From a virus, in the IMG/VR virus record IMGVR_UViG_3300021963_004854, positions 1-64,000 of that record: 64,000 bases of DNA. One strand, given 5' to 3'. Within the stretch, counting starts at the first letter, position 1. Every line of letters begins with the position of its first letter. A program made the position numbers and the translations under genes. The notes beneath the pieces are model-generated. The model made no database searches, was not told where the DNA came from, and saw only the letters and a program-made list of their open reading frames with translations. Of this stretch, positions 33,048 to 43,100 are shown one piece after another.

Positions 33048-34922
33048 ATGGCAGAACTAAATGTCTCCGATCTTGATTTTGACACAATCAAAGAAAATCT
33101 AAAAGGTTATTTGAATTCTCAAACGGAGTTTTCAGACTATAATTTTGATGGTTCTGGTCTGTCCATTTTACTTGATATTCTAGCATACAACACTCACTAC
33201 AATGCTACTCTTGCACACCTTGCAGCAAACGAAATGTTCCTCGACAGCGCGGTGAAAAGAGGTTCTGTAGTATCGATTGCAAAGTCTATGGGCTATACTC
33301 CTAGAAGTATGACTTCTGCTAAAGCAGTCTTAGATATTATCATCACGCCATCTACTTCTTACAACTCGACTTCTCTCACATTAGAAAAGACTGTTGGCTT
33401 TTCTGCCGCAGCTAATGGTAAAGTTTATACATTTTATCCAAAAACTTCACAAACGGCGCAAAAGATTAATGAAGTCTTCACGTTCTATGATGTTGAAGTT
33501 GTAGAGGGTTCGAGACTAAAAAATACATTTACAATTGATCAGGCAACTCTTTCTGGTCCGCTAGTTATTCCTAACTTAAATGTTGACAAATCTTCGTTTA
33601 AAGTTATCGTGCAAGAATCCGCGTCTACTCCTACCGTTGAAACATATTCATACTATGACAGCATTTTAGATGTTGATAGCACATCTAAGGTATTTTATGT
33701 GGATGAAAATCCATACGGACTTTATGAGATTAGATTTGGAGATGGTGTAGTCTCGAAACAACTAACTGTAGGAAATATAGTAACTGTAGAATACATTGTC
33801 TCAAACGGACCAGCAGCAAATTATATTTCTGCATTTAGCATGAATGGCAATTTAACTGGCTCTGGCGAAACTAAACAAATATTCACCAATGTATCCGCAG
33901 CTGGTGGAGCGAATGCGGAAAGCATAGAATCTATTCGCTTAAACGCACCTCTGTATAATGCAGCAAAAAATAGAGCGGTAACAGCAAACGACTACTCGGC
34001 GCTTATCAAATCTCGTTTTGATAATGTAAATTCCGTCATGGTATGGGGCGGCGAAGAAAACGATCCACCAGTATATGGCAAGGTTTTTGTTTCTATCGAT
34101 CCTCTGCCGAATTCTATTATTACTGCTTCTGATAAAGACTTTATTGTTAGAGAAATAATTAAGCCAAGAAGCGTTGTGTCGATTCAAACCGAATTCGTGG
34201 ATCCAATTTATCACTATCTCACGGTAAATGCCACGGTGAGATATGATAGAACAGTCACAACAGCAACTAGCGCAACTATTCAGAGCGCGGTAGATGCGGC
34301 AGTTAGAACATACTTCACAGAAAATCTTAACGCGCTAGAGAAGAATTTTTATTATACAGATTTGATCAAATACATTCAGCGAGTTTCTTCTGCTATCTTC
34401 TCGGTTTCTATCGACCTTAAACTTCATAGAAGAATTGGTATTTACGAAGCCGCAGAAAATGTTCTCGATTTAGTATTCAACACAGAAGTCGAACAAAATT
34501 CTTTCCGTAGTTCCAATTTCTTTACTACAATCGGTTCGGCATCAGCAAAAGTATACCTCACAGATAGAATTGATAATGACCCGTTATCAACCACTGGTGA
34601 TATTGTTGCAAGAAGAGTTGACACAGATGAAATACTTCTACGAAATGTAGGAACAATCAATTACACAAATGGAAAAATTCAAATTCCATCTATCTTCATC
34701 ACAAGCACAGTTGATGAATTTAGATTTTATGTTACTCCAGCTGGTACTGCTCCAGATGTATTGACCGTCGACCTAACCAGAATTGCTGATATTTCGACCG
34801 CTGCCGTATTTCCGTTAGCTGCTAGAAATACAGTTCTTAAATTAGACGACTCAGGTGGAAATACGCTAGAGAATATTTCTGCTGGTCTAATTGTGAATGC
34901 AATTCAAAGTGTTGGTAAGTAA
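33048..34922 (+). CDS. 6: Baseplate wedge subunit gp6
   Basis: 624 residues (T4: 660). FDTIKENLKGYLNSQTEFSDYNFDGSGLSILLDILAYNTHYN and the AANEMFLDSAVKRGSVVSIAKSMGYTPRS segment are the gp6/J-type wedge signature. The middle (LNAPLYNAAKNRAVTANDYSALIKS) is the conserved gp6 core. gp6 forms the inner ring of the baseplate with gp7 and gp53. The next gene starts at its last base (TAATG). Confidence 0.93.
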   Translation: MAELNVSDLDFDTIKENLKGYLNSQTEFSDYNFDGSGLSILLDILAYNTHYNATLAHLAANEMFLDSAVKRGSVVSIAKSMGYTPRSMTSAKAVLDIIITPSTSYNSTSLTLEKTVGFSAAANGKVYTFYPKTSQTAQKINEVFTFYDVEVVEGSRLKNTFTIDQATLSGPLVIPNLNVDKSSFKVIVQESASTPTVETYSYYDSILDVDSTSKVFYVDENPYGLYEIRFGDGVVSKQLTVGNIVTVEYIVSNGPAANYISAFSMNGNLTGSGETKQIFTNVSAAGGANAESIESIRLNAPLYNAAKNRAVTANDYSALIKSRFDNVNSVMVWGGEENDPPVYGKVFVSIDPLPNSIITASDKDFIVREIIKPRSVVSIQTEFVDPIYHYLTVNATVRYDRTVTTATSATIQSAVDAAVRTYFTENLNALEKNFYYTDLIKYIQRVSSAIFSVSIDLKLHRRIGIYEAAENVLDLVFNTEVEQNSFRSSNFFTTIGSASAKVYLTDRIDNDPLSTTGDIVARRVDTDEILLRNVGTINYTNGKIQIPSIFITSTVDEFRFYVTPAGTAPDVLTVDLTRIADISTAAVFPLAARNTVLKLDDSGGNTLENISAGLIVNAIQSVGK

Positions 34923-37900
34923 TGTCTCAGGTACCTTCATACTATAAAAAGGTAGTATCAGCAACAATCGTATCTGGTGGCTCAGGGTATACCTCTGCAC
35001 CGGAAGTTACTTTTGTTGGAGGTAAATCTGGAACATCGAACAGTGCATTTTCGACTGCCGCCGGCACCGCAATAATTCAAAATGGCAGTGTTGTTTCTAT
35101 TGAAATTACAAATGAAGGGTTTGACTATCTTTCTACACCCGAAATTACATTTTCTGGCGGGGGTGGAAATGGTGCATCTGCTACAGCAAATCTATTAACA
35201 ATAGACAGTATCTACGGAGACTTCAAGGGTTCTCTGGGTCATTTGATTCAACATCAAGTCCCATCATTTGTTCGACAAGAATATCCGCAGTTTGTTTTAT
35301 TCCTTGAGAAATACTATCAGTTCTTAGAGCAAGATAATCAAGCTAATAACATTATTTTACAACTTGAATCATTTTCTGATATTCATAGAACATTAGATTT
35401 ATTCATTCCTCAATTTAGATCGCAGTATCTAAAGTATTTTCCTAAAAATACAAGAGTAGATGAAAGACTTCTCATAAAATTCATTAGAGATTTTTATGAG
35501 GCTAAAGGCTCTGAAAAATCTATCAAGTTTTTATTCCGTTTGCTATTTGATGAGAACGTTGAAATTTATTATCCGTCGGAGAATATTCTTCGGGCGTCTG
35601 ACGGTGTTTGGATCACAGACAATGTAATTAGACTTACACCCACGGATGGTGAAAATGTTTTCTCTCTAAAGGGTAAAATTGTCGATGTTGTTAGCTACTT
35701 GTCGATTGGCAGTATTACATCTCAGTTAAAAACCGAAGTAATTATTCTAGATGTTAGAAAACTAGCGTATACATCACCCGCAATCTATGAGCTAATTGTT
35801 GATAGAGACATTTCAAATATTCCAGTTCCTGGATTCGGTGCGACCGCTACAGTTGTTTTGGCGGAAGATTATACAATCGATACGATTGAATTAGATTCTG
35901 CTGGCTTTGGTTATTTTGCTAATCCGGCAATAGTTATAAACTCATATACCGGCACAGGTGGTGCAGCAAAAGCTGTTATCAATTCGTCTGGAAATATATC
36001 CGAAATAATTTTAACAGACCCGGGTTCTAAATACGGCGGCACAACAGCAGGCGGTGAAGACTATTATTTCGATGGTAATAATTTTCTTTCAGATGATGAC
36101 TGGCCGCAGGTTATAGACACAACATTCAGATTTAATTCCGATGACGCAACAGCGGTCACAGAAATTTATGTGAATAAAAATTCTATATATCGTGATAGCT
36201 CCACGTGGCTTGAAGATATTGCAGATCAAATTTCAAATACAGACGATACTGGCTATCTTACTTTATTCTCATCAACAAAGCAATTTCTATATAAAGTTAC
36301 TGCCGCGGCAGTTGATAACACTACATTATACGACTACTGGAAATTCATTGTCGAATATCAATGGGGTACCGATGGTAATTTCTCCAATGCAGAATCTTGC
36401 ACCATCGCTTTCTCGCCAACAATTGTTATTCCTTCTGTAGAATTTTCAACTGATAGCATTTCAACAAGCATTGTTTCGAAGACTACTCCAAATATCAATT
36501 ATGGTAATCTTCTTCGTATTCTAAGTTCGGTTAGCATAGGCGATGACACTCTTGCATCGGGAGAAACTAACTACGGTTTCAAAGAGAATACGATTTATGA
36601 TATCGTGGAATCAGGTTCAACGGGATTATATGCATACTCAGGTTATTTTGCCGGTGACTATGTTCAGCCGGGTATTAACAACAAGGCATCTATCAAGGTA
36701 ATTACTGTTAACGCAAACGGACTACCAACTAAGATTGCCATTGCATTCTCTGGTTATGGATTCCAATCACAAGAATTTACCGCGACGATTACTTCGCCCA
36801 ATGGCAGTCAATTGGATGTAGTTTGTGTAACCGGATCACAATTTACCACGACTGGTAGATTTAAAGATTCTCGCGGATTCCTTTCAGATGCTAATAAACT
36901 TCAAGACAACTACTATTACCAAAACTATTCTTATGTAGTTCGTTCAAGTGTTTCTGCTAGAAACTGGCTAGAAATTGTAAAGAATACAGTTCACCCTGCC
37001 GGTATGGCAATATTCGGCGAATTGATGATCAATCAAAATATTGATTTCAGTCAGAATATAACAGTTCTAGAAGATAAACTTCAACTTTATAGATTCCCAA
37101 TGGATGTTGCAATCGCATCGGTTCAAACATTCTCGTTCGGTGTTGAAATTTTAAAGTCAACTTCTGATACAGCAACACAAAAAGAATTTGACCGTGCTAC
37201 AGATTATCTAGTAGCATTCGCTAAAGTTACTTCCGACCAAACTACAAATTATGATGACCAAACCACCGAAGTTGGAAAGAATGTAGATGATTCTGTTGCC
37301 TCTGCCGACTTCCTTGATAGAGACACAAATATAATTGTCTCATATAATAGAGAGCCAGAAGATGTTGCAACTACAAGCGAAGCTCTTGACTTCGATCTAG
37401 GCACATCTAGAAGTGATACGGCAACACAAAAAGAATTTGACCGTGATGCGGACTATCTAGTAAACTTCTCTAAACTTATAACATATCAAGACGATCTTGA
37501 GCTGGTGGGTGATTATGTATTTGACCCTGCGACTCCGTATTTCGCAGAAAATTATGTCGAAGAACCTGGTCTAGCTCAAATTCTTGTTAACACAATAGAT
37601 GTTACAGATATAGAAACTGGTAAAAATATTAGTGATACCGCGTCAACTATTGCGGACATTGATAATTTCATTGTATATAAAGTTCTTGTAGATACTGTGA
37701 TTGCAACGGATACAATCCAGTCAATTGAACCGATGTTTATGATTCCAAATGATGACCCAATCATCACGGACATTGCTGAAATTACAACACATAAATTCTT
37801 GACTGACGGTGTTACTACTAGCGACACTCATAGTAAAAACATTCTCCAGGCAATTGAGGAAAGTATACCACACGGTGTAAACGAAGATATTAGTATTATT

Positions 37901-38077
37901 GAGCCGGGTAAAGCGGCTCAATCTACTCTTCACACAATGGAACATATATATTCTGATATCAATAAAAACCCAACAGAAACTACAACCACAACTGATACAG
38001 GTCTTATAAATATACAAGACTATTGGTCAGCAGATTTTGCGTCCGGGGATTATGTCGGCGCAGGCTATTCATTTTAA
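34922..38077 (+). CDS. Large baseplate wedge protein in the gp7 position
   Basis: 1051 residues (T4 gp7: 1032). Begins with Gly-Tyr beta modules (VSGGSGYTSAPEVTF, ITNEGFDYLSTPEITF). A helical core follows, VPSFVRQEYPQFVLFLEKYYQFLEQ and RDFYEAKGSEKSIKFLFRLLFDENVEIYYP, which is the pattern of marine-phage wedge proteins following gp6. Further beta modules and a C-terminal set of repeated DTATQKEFDRxxDYLV-type segments (two copies, about 750-770 and 835-855) come next. By position it would correspond to gp7, but sequence support for that name is weak. Confidence 0.7.
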   Translation: MSQVPSYYKKVVSATIVSGGSGYTSAPEVTFVGGKSGTSNSAFSTAAGTAIIQNGSVVSIEITNEGFDYLSTPEITFSGGGGNGASATANLLTIDSIYGDFKGSLGHLIQHQVPSFVRQEYPQFVLFLEKYYQFLEQDNQANNIILQLESFSDIHRTLDLFIPQFRSQYLKYFPKNTRVDERLLIKFIRDFYEAKGSEKSIKFLFRLLFDENVEIYYPSENILRASDGVWITDNVIRLTPTDGENVFSLKGKIVDVVSYLSIGSITSQLKTEVIILDVRKLAYTSPAIYELIVDRDISNIPVPGFGATATVVLAEDYTIDTIELDSAGFGYFANPAIVINSYTGTGGAAKAVINSSGNISEIILTDPGSKYGGTTAGGEDYYFDGNNFLSDDDWPQVIDTTFRFNSDDATAVTEIYVNKNSIYRDSSTWLEDIADQISNTDDTGYLTLFSSTKQFLYKVTAAAVDNTTLYDYWKFIVEYQWGTDGNFSNAESCTIAFSPTIVIPSVEFSTDSISTSIVSKTTPNINYGNLLRILSSVSIGDDTLASGETNYGFKENTIYDIVESGSTGLYAYSGYFAGDYVQPGINNKASIKVITVNANGLPTKIAIAFSGYGFQSQEFTATITSPNGSQLDVVCVTGSQFTTTGRFKDSRGFLSDANKLQDNYYYQNYSYVVRSSVSARNWLEIVKNTVHPAGMAIFGELMINQNIDFSQNITVLEDKLQLYRFPMDVAIASVQTFSFGVEILKSTSDTATQKEFDRATDYLVAFAKVTSDQTTNYDDQTTEVGKNVDDSVASADFLDRDTNIIVSYNREPEDVATTSEALDFDLGTSRSDTATQKEFDRDADYLVNFSKLITYQDDLELVGDYVFDPATPYFAENYVEEPGLAQILVNTIDVTDIETGKNISDTASTIADIDNFIVYKVLVDTVIATDTIQSIEPMFMIPNDDPIITDIAEITTHKFLTDGVTTSDTHSKNILQAIEESIPHGVNEDISIIEPGKAAQSTLHTMEHIYSDINKNPTETTTTTDTGLINIQDYWSADFASGDYVGAGYSF
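38005..38012 (+). promoter_or_regulatory. Candidate late promoter inside the gp7-position gene
   Basis: TATAAATA 85 bases before the ATG at 38097, within coding sequence, so a chance match is possible. Confidence 0.35.
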
Positions 38078-38096
38078 ACAAGAAGGTAATTGACAT

Positions 38097-38537
38097 ATGA
38101 TCAAAGAATTTCTCAGCGCAAAGGGTGTTCTATCAATCGCAGTTCGCGATGAAACAGGAGCATTGAAGCAAGAATACGAGGCAACAAATCTTGTTGTCGA
38201 TACTGGTCTTGCTTACATTGCATCCCGTATGAAGGACACATCTAAAACCGCAATGTCTCACATGGCAATCGGTTCGGGTTCAACTGCACCTGCAGCGGGT
38301 AACACAACACTTGGCTCACAACTAGGTCGCGTTGCCCTAACTTCGACTACTGTAACAGCAAACTCAGTAGAGTATATCGCATCATTCCCTGCTGGTACTG
38401 GCACTGGTGCAGTAACAGAAGCTGGCATTCTAAATGCATCATCTGGTGGTGATCTTCTTTGCCGCACAACCTTTGATGTTATCAACAAGGCTGCTGGCGA
38501 CTCGATGACCATCACTTGGACGGTAACTGTAGAATAA
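38097..38537 (+). CDS. Small virion/tail protein
   Basis: 146 residues, beta-rich: MIKEFLSAKGVLSIAVRDE start, YIASRMKDTSKTAMSHMAIGSGSTAP, then GRVALTSTTVTANSV and GAVTEAGILNASSGGDLLCRT. The pattern, ending in ITWTVTVE, is that of small tail-associated proteins found with fibres in many phages. It lies between two wedge-type genes and is led by AAGAAGG. The exact role is unknown. Confidence 0.65.
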   Translation: MIKEFLSAKGVLSIAVRDETGALKQEYEATNLVVDTGLAYIASRMKDTSKTAMSHMAIGSGSTAPAAGNTTLGSQLGRVALTSTTVTANSVEYIASFPAGTGTGAVTEAGILNASSGGDLLCRTTFDVINKAAGDSMTITWTVTVE

Positions 38538-38551
38538 TAGGTATATAAACT

Positions 38552-40165
38552 GTGCCTATTCTTCTGTGTAATCAGGCTAGAACGGAACTCGCTAGAAGTT
38601 TCTATCGTGACATAGCAAATGAAAATGATTTTTTGTATTTCTATGTTGCTAGAACTCAGGTGTGGAACGACGAAGAGGATCCGGAAACTCCTGTAGATTC
38701 CGTATCTTATATCAATGCGTCTAGAAAAAATATGATGTTAATGCGTAGAGTAACATCTGCGGATGCGGTATTGATGGCGACAAGATATGATTGGGTTTCT
38801 GGTACTGTTTATGATCACTATGATGATAAACTTGGTACCCTAATTGACCCGACAGACCCTGCATCTGAAATCTATACATCATATTCGGGCGCATCCACAC
38901 TTAAAGATGCTATCTTTTATGTCATGACCGATGAATATAATGTGTATAAGTGTTTAGACAATAATAACGATTCTCCTAGCACGGTTCAGCCCACAGGCAC
39001 AGATATATCTACTTTTGAAACCGCAGATGGCTATATTTGGAAGTTTCTATTTAGAGTAGAAACTGCCGATAGAATTAAGTTCCTGACTCCAGACTATATT
39101 CCAGTTCGGAAAATGTCCGGGGTTGGAATTCCTCTGTATGATGTAAACGGCATCATTGATGATATTAATCTAGTAGATGGTGGCTCTGGCTACACTTCGC
39201 CACCAACAATTGTAATTCATGGTGATGGAACAGGTGCAGTTGCTACAGCGACTTTATCTGGCAATTCAGTTGCAAGTATTAACCTCAATAATGCAGGTAG
39301 CGGATATACGTTTGCATATGTTACGTTCGAAAGCTCAAGTGGCGATGGCGCAACTGCCGAAGTTATCTTAGGTGGAATTGATTCGACTACGCCGCAACAA
39401 GATGTTGAAAGCGCCGCAATTGGTGGAACCGTTGATAAGATCAATATTATTAATACGGGCGTGGACTACATTCCGGGTGATGTAATTGTTACGATTTCTG
39501 GAGATGGCTCAGGCGCAGAAGCTATTGCTACCGTAGATGATAATGGCGAAATTGCCGCAATCACGGTTACAGATGTTGGCTCTGGCTACTCATATGCAAA
39601 TGTTACTATAACAAATAACGTAGGGATTGGCACAGGCGCAACCGCAAGAGCGATTGTCTCTCCTCTATATGGTCACGGCGGAAATGCACAGAGAGAACTT
39701 TTTGCTGACAAAGTTTGTATCTCTGTAAATCTAGATAACGATACTTCCGATTATTTCTTTAACAACGATTTTAGACAACTTGGTCTAATTAAGAATGTTA
39801 CTGAATATGAATCTACAAATTATTTTACTGACCAAACAGGCACAACACTTCATAAAATTGAAGTAGATGATATAACAAAATATAATATAGATGATATCGT
39901 TATTACAGATAGCGGTGGTAAATTCACAGTCATCAATATTGACCAAACCAACAATCTAATTGGTCTTTTATCCGATGTTGATCTAATAACATCCGAGAGT
40001 ATAATTACAAATTTGACTACCGGTGATGATAATTTGACTATAAATAGTCTTACTGAGCCTGAAATTGATTCTAAAACTGGTACTGTATTGTATATCGATA
40101 ACAGAACCTATATAATCAGACAGGAAGATCAGGTAGAAAAGATTAGAACTATCTTACAGTTTTAA
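38552..40165 (+). CDS. Baseplate wedge protein gp8-like with Gly-Tyr beta modules
   Basis: 537 residues from GTG 38552, the only suitable start. The N-terminal about 200 residues (RTELARSFYRDIANENDFLYFYVART, DGYIWKFLFRVETADRIKF) resemble the gp8-type wedge proteins of marine T4-like phages. The central region holds two to four Gly-Tyr beta modules (GGSGYTSPPTIVIHGDGTGA; GVDYIPGDVIVTISGDGSGA; VGSGYSYANVTI). The C-terminus is beta-rich. A structural protein of the wedge; the gp8 identity rests on position and general look. Confidence 0.7.
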   Translation: MPILLCNQARTELARSFYRDIANENDFLYFYVARTQVWNDEEDPETPVDSVSYINASRKNMMLMRRVTSADAVLMATRYDWVSGTVYDHYDDKLGTLIDPTDPASEIYTSYSGASTLKDAIFYVMTDEYNVYKCLDNNNDSPSTVQPTGTDISTFETADGYIWKFLFRVETADRIKFLTPDYIPVRKMSGVGIPLYDVNGIIDDINLVDGGSGYTSPPTIVIHGDGTGAVATATLSGNSVASINLNNAGSGYTFAYVTFESSSGDGATAEVILGGIDSTTPQQDVESAAIGGTVDKINIINTGVDYIPGDVIVTISGDGSGAEAIATVDDNGEIAAITVTDVGSGYSYANVTITNNVGIGTGATARAIVSPLYGHGGNAQRELFADKVCISVNLDNDTSDYFFNNDFRQLGLIKNVTEYESTNYFTDQTGTTLHKIEVDDITKYNIDDIVITDSGGKFTVINIDQTNNLIGLLSDVDLITSESIITNLTTGDDNLTINSLTEPEIDSKTGTVLYIDNRTYIIRQEDQVEKIRTILQF

Positions 40166-40180
40166 GAGAGAATTGAACAC

Positions 40181-43100
40181 ATGGCACTGAATTTAAATGT
40201 TTTTCCTTATTTTGATGATACAGCCGGACTTGCTGGCGCGGATCTAAAAAATTATAATAGAATTCTATTCAAGCCAGGCTATGCAGTTCAAGCAAGAGAG
40301 TTGACTCAACTCCAGTCCGTTCTTCAAGGACAAATTGGTAAATTTGGCAATAAGATTTTTACTAACGGCTCTGTAATCTCGGGCTGCGAAGAAACGTTTG
40401 ATACTCGGTTATCTTATGTGAAAATTATAGACCAGGATTCGAGTGGGAACGAACTATCGAATGACTTATCTGCATATGTAGGAGACGAACTTGTTTCTCC
40501 CACTGGCATGAAAGCAGTCATTGTTGATTACGTTCCTGGGAATACCTCCTCGCAGCCAGATTTAAAAACATTCTATCTAAGATATGTTAGTGGTGATAAC
40601 TCTGATTATTCACACTTCTGGTTAGGCGAAACGCTTGAAGTAGAGTCAACGAATTCGGGTAGAAATGGTGATACGTTCGTAGTAGATTCGACGTATGGTC
40701 TTTCTGGCACATCTGAATATGATGCCGTGGGTCATGCTTCTGTAATGTCTATTAAAGATGGTCTAATTTATTTTGACGACAAATTTGCATATTTTTCTGC
40801 ACAGAATGTAGTAATTTCAAAGTATGCAAATAAAGTAACTGGGGTCGTTGGTTTTGAACTCGAAGAAAGCATTGTAAGCGCCGAAGAAGATCAAACACTT
40901 CTAGATCCTGCACAGGGAACATTTAACTATCTTGCGCCAGGTGCTGATAGACTCAAGCTGACTTTAAATCTAAAGTTCTATCGCTGGGATGAAACACCAC
41001 CTGCCAATTTCGCTGAATATCTAAAAATTCAAGCGGGTGAGGTTCTTCGCAAGAAGGATAACAATAATATCTATGCAGATATTTACGATATGATTGCCAC
41101 CAGAACGTTTGAAGAATCTGGCAACTATACCGTAAAAGCACCAGCACTTCATATCAGAGAACACTTGAACGATGGTTCAAATTACGGTGTATTCACTGCG
41201 GGTGAAGGTGGCGATGCTAGAAAACTTTGGGCTGGCGTTGAAGCATCTACGTTCTATGTTGGCGGAAGAAGACATTCACCTGCTACTACAACACCGCTCG
41301 TTCTATATAAGGGAGTTGATAACGTAGCAATTACGGATCTACCCCTTACTTTCGATTACGGAAATTATGTAGAAGTAAATCAGCTTGCTGGTGTATGGAG
41401 CATTAGTGCAGGTACCCTAGTAACTCTATACGACGAAGCAAATACTGTTGTTACAGATGGGACGTTCTCGAATTCCACTGTTACTGGCACTGCTATTGGT
41501 ACCGCCAGAGTCCGTCAACTTGTCTATGTGTCTGGTACTCCTGGTGCTGCAAATGCCGTCTACAGAATGTATCTGTATGATGTGACAATGACAACTGGTG
41601 CGTTCTCAGACGTTGGATGTGTATATTACAATAACGGCACTGCAAAGGGCTTTGCAGATGTTATCAGCGGCACACTAGTTGATAGCAATTATGACCGCTC
41701 TCTAATTAGATTCCCATTCCGTGCGCTTAAAACAACGAAGCCGGATGGTACCACATTTAATAACAATTTCTTATACACGAAAGAAATTGATGGTCAGATC
41801 GACACTAACGGGTCAATTACACTAAACGTTTCTGGAAAAGAAAGATTCCAGACAGGTACAAGTGGAACATTCCTAAAAGAGAACTATATTATGGTTCTCG
41901 GTGCAAACGTTACGCTTGATGGCACATTGCGATACAAGGGTGAGTTTGTAAATCTTTCATCGGCAACGGCAACTGTTGGTGGTGGTGGAACTTCTCTCAC
42001 TATCGATCTTCCTGGCACAGCTTCCGCAATTACAGCGGTAAAAGTTTATGCTAACATTTCAGTTAGCAATGGTGACCCAACTCTAAAGCAATTGCGCGAA
42101 AATATATACGTTAAGGTAGATACGGCAACTGCTGGTGCGAGTGGAACATATCCATTAGGCTTCTCAGATGTTTATAGAATTGTTTCTATTAAGATGGGCG
42201 CATCTAGTGCGCTTTATGAGACTATTGCCGCGTCTGGTCAAGATGTAACTTCTGAATTTTTACTAGATACTGGTCAGACCGATACCCTTTATAAAACATC
42301 AAAAATTGTAAAGAAAGCTACAAGTTCTCTCGGCAGCTTGGCTAATAAGAAACTGGTCATCAAGCTAGACTACTTCACCCATGACGGCAACTCGCCATCT
42401 GGGACTTTCTTCACAATTGATTCATATCCAATTGATGATACTGGTGTAGCTGCTGGCACAATTAAGACGCAAGATATTCCAACGTATCTTTCTCCTACGA
42501 CAAAAGAAACATACGATCTAAGAGATGTTTTAGATTATCGTGGAAGAATTGCTGATACTGCTTCAAGAACTACAGTTCTGGCCGATGCATCGGAGAATCC
42601 AACTGTTGGTACTGCACTATCGACACCTGTAGTTGGTTACACTTCTCCGGTAGTTAATACAGATTTCACGACAGACGTTTCATATTATCTTGCCAGACAA
42701 GATAGAATTGTTGTGGGTCTAACTGGTGAATTCAGAGTCATCACTGGTACATCAAGTATTACACCTGTTGTTCCTGTTGAGCCTGAAAATACGATGACAG
42801 TTGCTACTGTCTATATTCCGCCTTATCCATCACTCTCGGCTCAAGCGGCAACACTAGCAAATAGATCAGATTATACTGTTTCCTCGACTGCGGTTGAAAA
42901 CAGACGATATACAATGCGTGATATTGGCGCACTGGAAAAGAGAATCAATCGTCTAGAATATTATGCATCTCTATCTCTCCTGGAGCAATCTGCGGCTTCG
43001 ATGACCGTTCCAGATGCAAATGGTTTAGATCGTTTTAAGAATGGTATTCTAGTAGATTCGTTCATGGGACACAACATTGGTAATGTGTATGATGGAAATT